From assembly GCA_964625745.1 (NCBI GenBank), contig CAZVCJ010000005.1:3101-67100 (forward strand): a stretch of 64,000 bases of DNA, read 5' to 3'. Positions 10,101-18,600 of the stretch are shown piece by piece. The DNA is from CAZVCJ01 sp964625745. Its GTDB lineage: Bacteria; Chloroflexota; Anaerolineae; VGOG01. A program made the position numbers and the translations under genes. The notes below the pieces were generated by a model that worked only from the letters and a program-made list of their open reading frames with translations, was not told the DNA's origin and searched no databases. The first letter of the stretch is position 1. Every line of letters starts with the position of its first letter.

Positions 10101-10522
10101 TGGAGTTTGATAAACCGAAGATAGTATGGCCTAATCTGTGTATTGAACCTCGCTTTGCTTTGGATCTTGAAAAGTGTTATGTGAGTGCCCCTGCCAATAT
10201 TCTGCCTATCGCACCGGATGAGTTATTCCTGGTAGGCATCCTGAATTCATCAGCGGTGTCTTGGTTTATGAAGCAAATCGCGGCTGAGCGAGCAGGTGGC
10301 TTTATCGAGTACAAACCCATCTACGTAACTCAGATACCCATCCCGGATACTACCCCAATCCAACGCGCCGCCATCGAAGCCCTGGTGCGCAAGCTGCTGG
10401 ATGCGGAGGGCCAGGGGCCACAGGTGGCGGAGTGGGAGCGGGAGTTGAATGGGCTGGTGTATGAGTTGTATGGGTTGACGGAGGGGGACGTTGGGATGGT
10501 GGAGGGTTTGGACCACGAATGA
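7157..10522 (+). CDS. Eco57I-class adenine-specific DNA methyltransferase with TaqI-like specificity domain
   Basis: 1121-residue protein. The SAM-binding motif VLDPAVGSGAF is near residue 440, the catalytic NPPY motif of N6-adenine methyltransferases is at about 703-706, and YYTPR is near 368. A TaqI-C-like target-recognition region begins near 910 (PWLQGRDIKRW). The N-terminal 350 residues resemble the N-terminal part of type IIG/IIL-like enzymes, but I see no convincing nuclease motif there. The ATG at 7157 is chosen over 7082 because aaggag precedes it by six bases. Bases 7541-7570 are an in-frame copy of a dispersed repeat. The last residues (GLDHE) come from a palindromic repeat, and the C-terminal tail is duplicated five more times downstream. 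It probably protects DNA for the PLD-helicase at 15681. Confidence 0.82.
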   Translation: MPITPEIIRSHLAELPRRRSLDAALELFDALGYGYADELPLPTRDWPAGVQSLVSQNAESPIYLAQHRDFHVVYTHLTTDDLFRTVERPIVEHTLHKLHPYALFVFANRDLTLWDFVNVKYAAEDGARPFDQAQGRRRTIRRIHVGPTERLHTAAQRVALLAVPAPDTSALELQSRHDQAFDVEEVTRQFYRDYVGVFDALCKDIARRNPHCPAEIEAQQLLDRLLFLYFIQKKGWLDGQLDYLYQHFQAHYRADPDGTSFYGDFLFPLFVALSNEGAAFPSLGDVPFLNGGLFEVSADTPLADQLVVGNAVFHSVFDDLLERYNFTVREDTPLDVEVAIDPEMLGQIFENLVLGLERGEDRRKATGSYYTPRVIVHFMCRQALKECLAAESGLDPARLEALMDVGPAEQLTPEEVAELGETITEPQARLLRGLVEGARVLDPAVGSGAFLVGMLYQMVALTRLLDVRLHGQKRVQRRNYDYDLKRGFIERNLYGVDIQSEAVRICELRLWLSLMVDYERRAGEAVPTLPNLSYRVRVGDSLIERLFGEPVQLDELADDAVARQLIDRIQTEKRGYFQEPNLWEKQRRELRILGLLCELAAKLVGAKRGAVLTQMSAQVPSMGDEFLSREHRKLKEAFEAELTRYAGLMEQVKGVYDQVRAMQNGEVGDVGALRAQLGLSFLWRLDFAEVFADKGGFDVVIANPPYIRQERFSDQKPLLKAAFTDVYHGVADLYVYFYRRGLALARPKGVLTFISSNKFFRAGYGQGLRAYLRDNTWLKTVIDFGDLPIFEATTYPCVLVTANRRPGDGEAAAQALNVRSMATLEYLADAVQREGWPQPQRSLRRDGWAFERPEVLTLLEKLRRSGTPLGEYIGGRFYRGIVTGLNEAFVIDQATRDRLMAEDPHSAAIIKPWLQGRDIKRWRVNWPQLYLLYVGWDCKIKRYPAALAHLKRFKKALAKRPEVKDGRFPWYALSRYASQYYLEFDKPKIVWPNLCIEPRFALDLEKCYVSAPANILPIAPDELFLVGILNSSAVSWFMKQIAAERAGGFIEYKPIYVTQIPIPDTTPIQRAAIEALVRKLLDAEGQGPQVAEWERELNGLVYELYGLTEGDVGMVEGLDHE

Positions 10523-10685
10523 CACGAAAGGGGGCGAAAGGCACGAAAGGGCTTCGTGCTTTTCGTGGCTTTTCGCTTGTTTCGTGATCCAAAGCACCGA
10601 CGCGGAGATTGACGCGCTGGTGTATGAGTTGTATGCGTTGACGGAGGAGGAAGTGAACGTGGTGGAGGGAGTGAGGACCTCGTAG
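10454..10685 (+). repeat. Tail-palindrome-tail repeat, copy 1
   Basis: It consists of the 3' end of the methyltransferase gene (10454-10509), a ~78-bp palindromic element built of cacgaaagg/tttcgtg words (10513-10590), and a second copy of the tail (10605-10685) reading ALVYELYALTEEE and ending in its own stop. A more degenerate tail copy follows at 10757-10804 (EAEVDPMVQALYG). These are remnants and probably not expressed. Confidence 0.85.
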
Positions 10686-10816
10686 CCAAGGCGGACTCAC
10701 TGCTAGCGCCCCTTGAGCAGGGAGACAAGTCAGAAGCCAAGCGCTTGGAAGCGGAAGTTGATCCTATGGTGCAGGCGCTATATGGAGGTAAGCAAGCCGA
10801 GTGAAAGGAGAAGCCC

Positions 10817-11773
10817 GTGTCTGAAGAGATTCACTGCGAAGTGCTTAGGATTACATGGCCCGACTGGTCGTCAGTTTCCGATGAATCGAAAGAGAACATC
10901 TGGCAAGTACTGAGCCAGCGGGTTGAGGATGGAGAAGCCCCCAGCCGCAGAGGCTTCGTGGGGGCAACCAGGTTTGAGGACATCATTGCTGGATTTTTCG
11001 CTCACGAGGGTCGCCGCTTGGGAGTTCAATATGATGAGGATTGGAACAAAGAAGATAGGGAAGCTGCAGAGTTTGAGCATCTATTCTTCGCTTTGGTTCT
11101 CAGTCAAGGACAAGTTATACTGCAGCGCAAGCGGATCGGCCGCGAGTTCGTCACGATCAATATGCGGACGATGCGACGCGAATTTTTCAATTTGCTTGGA
11201 GTGGTGTTCCAGCGTGCTGGCTTTCCCAGTGATCGCATCGTCAGGCAACCATTTCACGAGGAACGCCAAAAGGATTACCTCATCCAGATCTTCAACACTT
11301 ATCCATCTACATTGATTAGAGTAAGTAACTTGTTGGGTCGGAAGGTGCCTGAAGATGTAAGACTATTCAATCCAGATATTGATAAGGATTTGATACTCAA
11401 GCAAGTGCTTAACGGTGATTACCAGCATGTGGACGAGCTTGAAGCGAAGGCTGGGGAAACGGAGGACAGCGACCTACGGAACGCGACGTCGATTAGAGCT
11501 GCAATGCTCGCCGGAGACCCTAGAGAAGTACGAGCTATTGTAGAAGCGCAAGAGAGAACGTTCAGGAAGACCCAGCATGAACGGTTTACCATGCAGCTTG
11601 ACACCGAAACGGGCGAGCAAGTCAAGGAGGCAGACCTGGACCGGGTGGTCAGAATCATACGAACAGAGTATTTCATTCCAGAGCACTTAGTGCGGTCACA
11701 GGTCAGTCTGGGTCCGTTGTTTGACTGGGCAAAAGAGAAGGATGATGCCAGCGATGACAGACAAAGTGGATGA
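10817..11773 (+). CDS. Unknown cytoplasmic protein, first gene of a two-gene module
   Basis: 318-residue, largely helical, acidic protein without a motif I recognise. It has no signal peptide and no membrane segment. GTG start with aggaga six bases upstream. The GC content is lower than in the flanking genes, which suggests transfer. Its 3' end overlaps the start of the next gene by about 30 bases, so the two are probably translationally coupled and work together. It lies in the first cargo interval between repeat copies 1 and 2 of the defence-like island, which makes a sensor or regulator paired with a membrane effector plausible but unproven. Confidence 0.6.
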   Translation: MSEEIHCEVLRITWPDWSSVSDESKENIWQVLSQRVEDGEAPSRRGFVGATRFEDIIAGFFAHEGRRLGVQYDEDWNKEDREAAEFEHLFFALVLSQGQVILQRKRIGREFVTINMRTMRREFFNLLGVVFQRAGFPSDRIVRQPFHEERQKDYLIQIFNTYPSTLIRVSNLLGRKVPEDVRLFNPDIDKDLILKQVLNGDYQHVDELEAKAGETEDSDLRNATSIRAAMLAGDPREVRAIVEAQERTFRKTQHERFTMQLDTETGEQVKEADLDRVVRIIRTEYFIPEHLVRSQVSLGPLFDWAKEKDDASDDRQSG

Positions 11774-12713
11774 AATCAGCAAGAAACTTGTAGCGGGGCA
11801 GCCACTCGGCGATGAAACGGATATTTCGCTCGAAGAGTTTATTGCTCTGTACCAGAAGATTGGTCAACAAGCAAACACGAAACAACGGGTTGATATCGTT
11901 CTTCTGAATGATCGCGCCTTTGTTCAATTCACAGATCTGCCACCAGGTAATGGTATAGTGTACATCAAATCAGAACGTCGCCTGACCCGTCAAGATTTCT
12001 CCCGGACGGTCGCTAATCCAGTATTTCACGGTGATGTCCTCGCCAGCACGATCAAAGAACAGATCAAGGAAGATCGCAGCAACATTTTGCTCTCTGGGGC
12101 TATTGGCCTACTCTTCACCGCTCTGCTTTTTTCACTGGGTAACTCGGTCGCTCCTAATTACCCGGCCTATTTGATCACCCCTAATAGCTTCCCAGCTACG
12201 GAACGAGCCATCAACATGATAGTGAAGGTCAACGAGATGCTGCTGACGAGTGCAACTCTATTCCTAAGTGTTTTCCTGGTCTTCACAGTAGCTCAAAGCG
12301 CCAAGCTACAAGAGGACATTCGGCTATTCGACACCGGCCTGCTCCACAAGTTTGAGCACGACGATCGATTGGTCACTGTCATTGCCATTGTTAGTCTGAT
12401 TTTGAGCGTACTGAATGTCACGCTGCTTGGCTTGCCAGTGTCCTTGGATGTCACTGCGTGGAATATGCTCGGATACACAGTCACACTTAACAAGCTTTCG
12501 CTGATAAGCCCTCTGATAACTGGTCTCACAATTGGAGCCCTGATCTACTGTTTTCTTGTCCTGTTGTATTATCTCAAGAGGATGATGCTTATCACCAATC
12601 GTGACATGAGTGCGAAAGTCTTGGAGAGAGCTCGGAGCCACCATCTCCACCATCAAGGAACTCTGCCAGCAAGTCGGGACGACGGATCAGCAGATCAAAG
12701 TGCTGGTGTATAA
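11745..12713 (+). CDS. Four-TM membrane protein, second gene of the module
   Basis: About 322 residues. A cytoplasmic N-terminal part of ~105 residues is followed by four predicted membrane helices: one starting NILLSGAIGLLFTALLF, one in LLTSATLFLSVFLVFTVA, one in VTVIAIVSLILSVLNVTLLG and one in LISPLITGLTIGALIYCFLVLL. In-frame ATGs occur at 11742, 11745 and 11754. 11745 has the best spacing to agaagga. The last ~27 residues are read from another frame of a methyltransferase-gene remnant, so the native C-terminus was probably lost when the cargo joined repeat copy 2. No family was recognised. A small helical membrane effector coupled to a cytoplasmic partner would fit an abortive-infection style module. 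Confidence 0.6.
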   Translation: MPAMTDKVDEISKKLVAGQPLGDETDISLEEFIALYQKIGQQANTKQRVDIVLLNDRAFVQFTDLPPGNGIVYIKSERRLTRQDFSRTVANPVFHGDVLASTIKEQIKEDRSNILLSGAIGLLFTALLFSLGNSVAPNYPAYLITPNSFPATERAINMIVKVNEMLLTSATLFLSVFLVFTVAQSAKLQEDIRLFDTGLLHKFEHDDRLVTVIAIVSLILSVLNVTLLGLPVSLDVTAWNMLGYTVTLNKLSLISPLITGLTIGALIYCFLVLLYYLKRMMLITNRDMSAKVLERARSHHLHHQGTLPASRDDGSADQSAGV

Positions 12714-12770
12714 GATGTATGGGTTGACAGAGGAGGAGATTGGAGTGGTGGAGGGTTTGGACCACGAATG
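12635..12770 (+). pseudogene. C-terminal remnant of a second Eco57I-class methyltransferase
   Basis: Read in the +1 frame relative to the overlapping membrane-protein gene, these bases encode KELCQQVGTTDQQIK followed by VLVYKMYGLTEEEIGVVEG and LDHE-stop, closely matching the end of the 7157 methyltransferase. It is longer than the other tail copies. That suggests a whole paralogous gene once stood here and was replaced by cargo. Confidence 0.6.
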
Positions 12771-12934
12771 ACACGAAAGGAGGCGAAAGGCGCGAAAGCG
12801 TTTCGTGCTTTTCGTGTTTTTTCGCTTGTTTCGTGATCCAAAGCACCGACGCGCGGAGATGGACGCGCTGGTGTATGAGTCGTATGGGTTGACTGAAGAA
12901 GAGATTGCTATTGTGAAGGGAGGGAGGAATGAGT
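12698..12934 (+). repeat. Tail-palindrome-tail repeat, copy 2
   Basis: Same order as copy 1: tail (12698-12757), palindrome (12762-12839), tail (12850-12928). The 3' end of the second tail supplies the ggagggagg that serves as Shine-Dalgarno for the nuclease gene at 12929. Confidence 0.85.
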
Positions 12935-14095
12935 ACCATTGACCTAGAAACTCTTTTGAATCTGGTCGGCACACTGGACGACAGCGACGACCCTAACAGC
13001 GCCCGCGCCCGCTTTCGGGCCTACCTGCAGGAAAGTACCCACAGCGTCGGCGACCTGCGGGCCTATGTGGACGCCGCTCTCTCCTCCAGCGGTGAGCAAT
13101 ACAACAAGGCACTGCAAGACCTAATCAATCACGCCGGTTACCTGCTGGGCTTTGAAGTGGAGTTCGGTCGCTATCGTGGCGTGCCGGGGCAAATTGGCTT
13201 CGATGGCCTGTGGCGTTCGCCCACCGGCCAGGCGCTAGTTGTGGAAGCTAAAACCACTGACGTGTACACCGTCAAGACGGCCACTCTTCTGGGTTACGTC
13301 AACGACCTGGTGTCTGCGGGCCAACTCGAGAGACCTGGTCAAGCCATCGGGCTTTACATCTACGGTCGGTTTGATGCTGCCACGAGCCAACTGGAGAAGG
13401 CCATCATCGCCGAGGGGCGTCAGGAACAACTGCGTGTGGCCAGCGTGGATGCGCTGTTGAACCTGCTAGAACTCAAGCAGGAATACGAATTGGAGCACGA
13501 GACAGTCTTTCAACTCCTGCTCCCGTCTCCTGTCCGGGTGGATACCATTATCAATCTGATCTTCGACATCACCTCTCAGGAGCGACGAGCGGCGGTCGAA
13601 GAAGCGCCGGCTCTCGTACAGCCTGAACAGCCCACTGCAGAAAAGCAGATCAACTATTATCTGCTGCCAGCGGCTGATTCCGAGGATGGAATGCCCGTGT
13701 TGGAAAACCTGCATCACTGGCTGGACCGAGGCATGTGGGGGTTGGGACAGCGCACCGGCTATCGTAAGTCTTTCCGCTCTGGCGACAGGCTGTGCTTCTA
13801 CGCCGTACGCATCGGCGTCGTGGTCGAATGCACGGTCACTTCCCCTGCATTCGACCTGGACCGTAAGAAAAGCCCCAAGCCCCACCTGGAGGTGCCTTAC
13901 GGCATCCGGCTGAAGGACGTGCGCTGGTTCGAGGACACCCCGATAGCTCTGACACCGGAGGTACGGGCCGAACTCAGCGCTTTCGAGGGACGTGACCTCA
14001 ACAAGGGGTGGGCTTGGTTTGTGCAGGGCACAAGCAAGTTAACGGCAGAAGACTTTGAGCTTTTGACGGGGCTGAGGAAGCCTGGGCAGGGATAG
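12929..14095 (+). CDS. PD-(D/E)XK nuclease with C-terminal EVE/PUA-like domain
   Basis: 388-residue protein. Residues 85-112 hold a restriction-nuclease-like core, QIGFDGLWR (Asp92) followed by LVVEAKTT (Glu106, Lys108). This fits PD-(D/E)XK metal-dependent nucleases. From about residue 242 (INYYLLPAAD) to 380 the sequence resembles EVE/PUA-like domains: conserved WLDRGMWGLG, a basic GDRLCFYAV strand and a hydrophobic C-terminus. Such domains read modified bases in several type IV-like restriction enzymes. A modification-dependent nuclease is therefore the leading guess, though I cannot exclude a role as the cleavage partner of the nearby methyltransferase. The start is an ATG five bases from a strong Shine-Dalgarno that is contributed by the repeat. 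It stands alone in the second cargo interval. Confidence 0.65.
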   Translation: MSTIDLETLLNLVGTLDDSDDPNSARARFRAYLQESTHSVGDLRAYVDAALSSSGEQYNKALQDLINHAGYLLGFEVEFGRYRGVPGQIGFDGLWRSPTGQALVVEAKTTDVYTVKTATLLGYVNDLVSAGQLERPGQAIGLYIYGRFDAATSQLEKAIIAEGRQEQLRVASVDALLNLLELKQEYELEHETVFQLLLPSPVRVDTIINLIFDITSQERRAAVEEAPALVQPEQPTAEKQINYYLLPAADSEDGMPVLENLHHWLDRGMWGLGQRTGYRKSFRSGDRLCFYAVRIGVVVECTVTSPAFDLDRKKSPKPHLEVPYGIRLKDVRWFEDTPIALTPEVRAELSAFEGRDLNKGWAWFVQGTSKLTAEDFELLTGLRKPGQG

Positions 14096-14177
14096 CGAGT
14101 CACAGAACGGGGAATGATCACACTGAAAGGGTTTCAGTGGTCTCAGGGGTTTCAGTGAAGTCAGTGGTTCAGCGGAC

Positions 14178-14400
14178 GTGCGGAGATTGACGCGCTGGTG
14201 CATGAGTTGTATGGGCTGACGGAGGAGGAGATTGGGACGGTGGAGGGTTTGAACCACGAATGACACGAAAGGAGGCGAAAGGCGCGAAAGGGTTTCGTGC
14301 TTTTCGTGGCTTTTCGCTTGCTTCGTGATCCAAAGCACCGACGCGCGGAGATTGACGCGCTGGTGTATGAGTTGTATGGGTTGATGGGGGAGGAGACTTG
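14178..14400 (+). repeat. Tail-palindrome-tail repeat, copy 3
   Basis: Tail (14178-14250, ending GLNHE-stop), palindrome (14254-14331), tail (14345-14400, truncated). It is preceded at 14122-14170 by a different short repeat (ttcagtggtctcag words) that recurs at 15184-15216. The minus-strand PIN gene ends 17 bases downstream. Confidence 0.85.
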
Positions 14401-14416
14401 AAGTGGGAGGGAGCCC

Positions 14417-14845
14417 CTAATCTATCTGATCAGGGAACTCTTTGGCAAAGAAGTCGCGAACGGTGAGGATGGGGATGCCTGCGTACCCGCCTAGGTCCAG
14501 GAGGTGATGGTCGCCAGACACAACGCAGACGGCACCAGCGACGGTGGCACAGCGGAGGAAAACGTCATCGTCTGGGTCGGCTACCACGATGGGATCTCCT
14601 TCTGGCACCTCAAAGACAGAAGCCAGGTTCAGAGCATAAGCGACCAGTTCCTCGGAGGCCAGTCCGAGTTGCTCCAGACGAGGTTGGAGTCGTTCGTAGG
14701 ACAGCACTTCAGCCAGCTCGACGAGCATAGAAGGGGCTATGCACAACTCGACTTCACCCGCTTCGGCCAGACACAGCAATTTCCAGGGCATCCCCCGCCA
14801 TAGCAAACCGGAAACCCAGACGTTGGTGTCAATCACGATGCGCAC
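14417..14845 (-). CDS. PIN-domain toxin
   Basis: 142-residue PIN-domain ribonuclease of the COG1569 toxin type. Conserved acidic residues are visible in VIDTNVWVSG (Asp6), SMLVELAEVL (Glu), DPDDDVFLRCA (Asp) and VSGDHHLLDL (Asp). It begins with GTG and starts three bases after the stop of the AbrB-like antitoxin gene, so the two are co-transcribed from the promoter at 15129-15157. Expected role: toxin that cleaves RNA when the labile antitoxin is lost. It lies convergent to the repeat-bounded cargo array. Confidence 0.85.
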   Translation of the reverse strand: MRIVIDTNVWVSGLLWRGMPWKLLCLAEAGEVELCIAPSMLVELAEVLSYERLQPRLEQLGLASEELVAYALNLASVFEVPEGDPIVVADPDDDVFLRCATVAGAVCVVSGDHHLLDLGGYAGIPILTVRDFFAKEFPDQID

Positions 14846-14848
14846 GGC

Positions 14849-15091
14849 TTACCTCGCTCGTCGCTGACGTCGAACCTCGTGGACGATCTCGTTGATCTCT
14901 TCCAGGGACAAAGGTTCCTCTTCTGGAGCGTGAGCCACGATACTCGTCACTGGAGGTGGCGTGACGCGCTTGAGGTGCACAGTGTCCCCTTCCACCCAGA
15001 CGACGAAGCGATCTGAGGGACGAAAACGAGCGGCGACCTCTGCGGGCAGCTTCAGGGTGTGCCGTGAGGTTAGTTCGGCTATCTCGACCAT
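14849..15091 (-). CDS. AbrB/MazE-type antitoxin
   Basis: 80-residue SpoVT-AbrB-like DNA-binding antitoxin. An N-terminal swapped-hairpin segment (LTSRHTLKLPAEVAARF, then RFVVWVEGDTVHLKRV) is followed by an acidic/basic tail that would bind the toxin. The frame is open further upstream, but the ATG at 15091 is preceded by gaggagg at good spacing and agrees with family length. It should repress its own promoter. A 12-bp perfect palindrome (atagtatactat) overlapping the -10 box is the obvious operator. Confidence 0.85.
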   Translation of the reverse strand: MVEIAELTSRHTLKLPAEVAARFRPSDRFVVWVEGDTVHLKRVTPPPVTSIVAHAPEEEPLSLEEINEIVHEVRRQRRAR

Positions 15092-15128
15092 CTTGGCCTC
15101 CTCATTCGGTAAGTAGACTGCTTTGGAT

Positions 15129-15157
15129 AGTATACTATATCCACTACACGATGTCAA
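15129..15157 (-). promoter_or_regulatory. Consensus promoter of the toxin-antitoxin pair with operator palindrome
   Basis: On the minus strand, TTGACA (15152-15157), a 17-bp spacer and TATACT (15129-15134). The palindrome atagtatactat overlaps the -10 box and fits autorepression by the AbrB-like protein. Confidence 0.75.
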
Positions 15158-15640
15158 TCTTGTGCTGGAGTGGGAAGGGGCCTCAGTGGTCTCAGAGGCT
15201 TCAGCGGGGTCAGTGGTTAAGGGGACGAGGCAACGGATGGGAGCGGATACCAGGGAGGACGCAAGTGACTTCCAGGAAAATAATCCCCCAAAAACACCGA
15301 TGATTATTGCTGCCTGGGCTCTGGATCTTCGCCGACCGCACGGGCATGAAGTGCCCGTGCTACAGAACAGCGCCCGATAAATCGGGCTCTTCGCCGCCAA
15401 ATACCCAGAAAACCATCGTTCAAGGGTGATTTATCACCCGCTACTCCGTAGCCCGACGACTTCATCGTCGGGCGGGTCGTGGCAACCTTGGGAGGTTTCG
15501 AATTCTGGAATTCCCTAACCCCATACACAGCTTCTAACAATTGGGCAAGAAATAAAGACGGGATTGATGGTACTCCACCAACTGCATCACCAATAGCACC
15601 CAAGGCGCCATAGACACAGGGGAAAACCCTCCCGTCAACG
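15158..15640. repeat. Gene-free region with REP-like hairpins
   Basis: No credible gene. Contents: a ttcagtggtctcag-type repeat (15184-15216) and four hairpins in a row. These are gcacgggca-tgaag-tgcccgtgc (15338-15360), gcccgat-aa-atcgggc (15372-15387), gggtgat-tt-atcaccc (15424-15439) and cccgacga-cttca-tcgtcggg (15452-15472). The tgaag/cttca loop is shared with the REP palindromes around the transposase at 41468. Confidence 0.75.
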
Positions 15641-15680
15641 ACTGCTATTATAGCACATTTCCTTCCGAAAGGAAAACCAA

Positions 15681-18600
15681 ATGCCCCACGACATCATAGA
15701 CAACCGCACGCGGGAGCTGGCTCCCGAAATCAACAACTTCCTGGCCGATAGCATCCGCGCCCACTTCGCCGTCGGCTATTTCTTCCTGTCGGGCTTTCAG
15801 GCCATCGCCGAGCACATCCCCCACCTGGATCAACTGCGCCTGCTCATTGGCAACGTCACCAATCGCCAGACTATCGAGCAACTGGCCGAGGGCACCCACC
15901 ACCTGGCGACCCTGCAACGGGCGGTGCGCCGCGAACGGATGGCCTCCGCCCAGGCTCCTCTCATCCGCGCTGAGACCGCCGACTCCATCCAGACCACCCT
16001 GGAGCTTCTGGACCAGACCGACGACGCCCAGGCCCTGGTGCTCTCCCTGGCCGACCTCATCGCCCAGGGCAAGGTGCAGGTGAAGGTCTACACCCGCGGC
16101 CGCCTGCACGCCAAAGCCTACCTGTTCGACTTCGACCCGGCCCGCATCCGCGCCCAGACCGGCGCGGCCATCGTGGGCAGCTCCAACCTGTCGCTGGGCG
16201 GCGTCAGCCACAACACGGAGCTCAACGTCCGCGTGTTCGGCGACGGCAACCACGCCGAGCTCTCCCGCTGGTTCAACGAGCTGTGGGACGAAGCCGAGGA
16301 CTTCGACGCGGACCTGATCCGCGAGCTGCGCCGCTCCTGGGCCGCCAGCCAGGTGCCCACCCCGGCAGGCCTCCGCCCTGTCAGCCCCCACGACGTCTAC
16401 CTCAAGACCCTCTACACCCTGGTCAAGGACCGGCTGGAGGGCCGCCGCGACACGGAGCTCCTGTGGGAAGCGGAGATGCCGGAGCTGGCCGACTTTCAGC
16501 GGGTGGCCGTCCGCCAGGCCGTCAAGATCCTGGATACCTACCACGGCGTCTTCGTGGCCGATGTGGTGGGCCTGGGCAAGACCTACATCGGCACCACCCT
16601 GCTCAAGCACTACGCCCTCTATCGCGGCGCCCGCCCGCTGGTGGTCTGCCCTGCCTCGCTGGTGGAGATGTGGGAGTGGTTCATGGAACGCTACCAGATT
16701 GACGCCCCCGTCATCTCCATGGGCCTCCTCAGCCAGAAGGGCCACGAGCGGATGCTGGCCGACAACTGGCGCTACCGTGACCGCGATCTGGTGCTGGTAG
16801 ACGAGTCCCAGAACTTTCGCTACGGTGATACCCAGCGCTACGCCGCCCTGCAATTGTTCACCCAGACCCGGCCCACCATCCTGCTGACCGCCACGCCCCG
16901 CGCCACCACCGCCTGGGACATCTACCACCAGATCAAGCTCTGGCATCCCCAGGATACCACCAGCATCCCCATTAACCCGCCCAACCTGCCGGAGTTCTTC
17001 CGCAAGGTGGAGCCGCGCAACGAGGAGCCGCCCAGCCGTGACCTGCAGGAGATCCTCAACCACGTCCTCATCCGCCGTACCCGCCACCACATCCGCACCT
17101 ACTACCCCGACGCCCAGATCAACGGCCAGCCCCTGGTCTTCCCCGACCGCGAGTTGGAGACCATCACCTACAGCATCGAGGACACCTACCGTGCCCCGGG
17201 CGACACGGCGGGGGAGAGCCGCGTCTACCAGCGCCTGCACGACCTGATGGGCCAGCTCACCTACGCCCGCTATGCCCTGTTCGACTACGTTCTGCCCGAA
17301 CACCAGCACGAGCCTAATTACGGGGAACTTCAACGAGCGGGCGCTGCCCTGCGCGGTCTGATGCGGGTCATGCTCTTCAAGCGTTTCGAGTCCAGCGTCC
17401 ACGCCTTCCGCCAGACCGTCAACCGCCTGCGAAACCTGCAGCGCGCTTTCCAGGGCGCGCTGGACCGCGACCTGGTGCCCGCTGGCGACGAGGCCACTGA
17501 CATCCTCTACAAGTCCGACCTGGACGACGAAGCCACTCTGTACCAGGCCCTGGAGAAAGCCAGCATCCGCTACCCCATCAGCGACTTCGACGTGCCCAAA
17601 CTCCAGGGCGCCCTGGACACCGACATCGCTCTCCTGGACGAAATGGCCCGCCTGGTGGAGCCCATCGGCCCCCAGGAGGACAACAAACTCCAGCAGCTCA
17701 TGGCCCTGATGGCCGGGAGCCGCACCCTGCCCGGCGATCGTTCGGCTGAGCGCTCACGACGAAGCCTGCTCCACGGCAAGGTACTCATCTTCACCCAGTA
17801 CGCCGACACTGCCCACTACCTCTACGACAACCTGAGGCCCCTGGGCCGCATCCGCGCCGTGGAGAGCGGCACCACCGACCTGGCCCGCGTCATCCTGCGC
17901 TTCGCTCCCAAGGCCAACAACTATCAGCTCCAACCCGGCGACGAAGAGCTGCGCATCCTGGTCTCCACCGACGTCCTCAGCGAGGGCCTCAACCTGCAGG
18001 ACGCCAACCACGTCATCAACTACGACCTGCACTGGAATCCCATCCGTCTCATCCAGCGCGTGGGCCGCGTGGACCGCATTGGCACCGAGCACGATACCAT
18101 CTACGCCTACAACTTCCTGCCTGAGACCGGCCTGGAGCGCGAGCTGGGCATCGAGCAGCGCCTGGAGCACCGCATCGCCGACATTCACCGCACCATCGGC
18201 GAGGATGCCCCTGTTCTACACAAGAGCGAGCAGATCAACGCCGAGGCCATGTACGCCATCTATCGGGGCGATCCCAGCGTTTTTGAAGACGAACCCGAGC
18301 CCGACATCTTCAACCTGCTGGAGGCGGAAGAACTCATGCGCCAGCTCCAGCGCACCGACCCCGACCGCTTTCAGGAGATCGCCACCATGCCCGACGGCAT
18401 CCGCAGCGCGCGTCAGGCGGTTGGCGAGCCTGGCCCTTCGGCGAGCTCAGGACAGGGCCTGTTCGTCTTCTGCCAGGCGGGCAGCTACCAGCGCCTCTAC
18501 CTGGTTGACCAAGCGGGTCATCGCACCGCAGATCCTCAGCGGGCCATCCACGCCATCCGCTGCGAGGAAGACGAGCCTACCCTGGCGCTGCCTGCCGGCA

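Noticed and set aside
10491..10685. 64-codon ORF over repeat copy 1 as a gene
   Set aside because: It is a read-through of the palindrome into a duplicated methyltransferase tail, with no ribosome-binding site.
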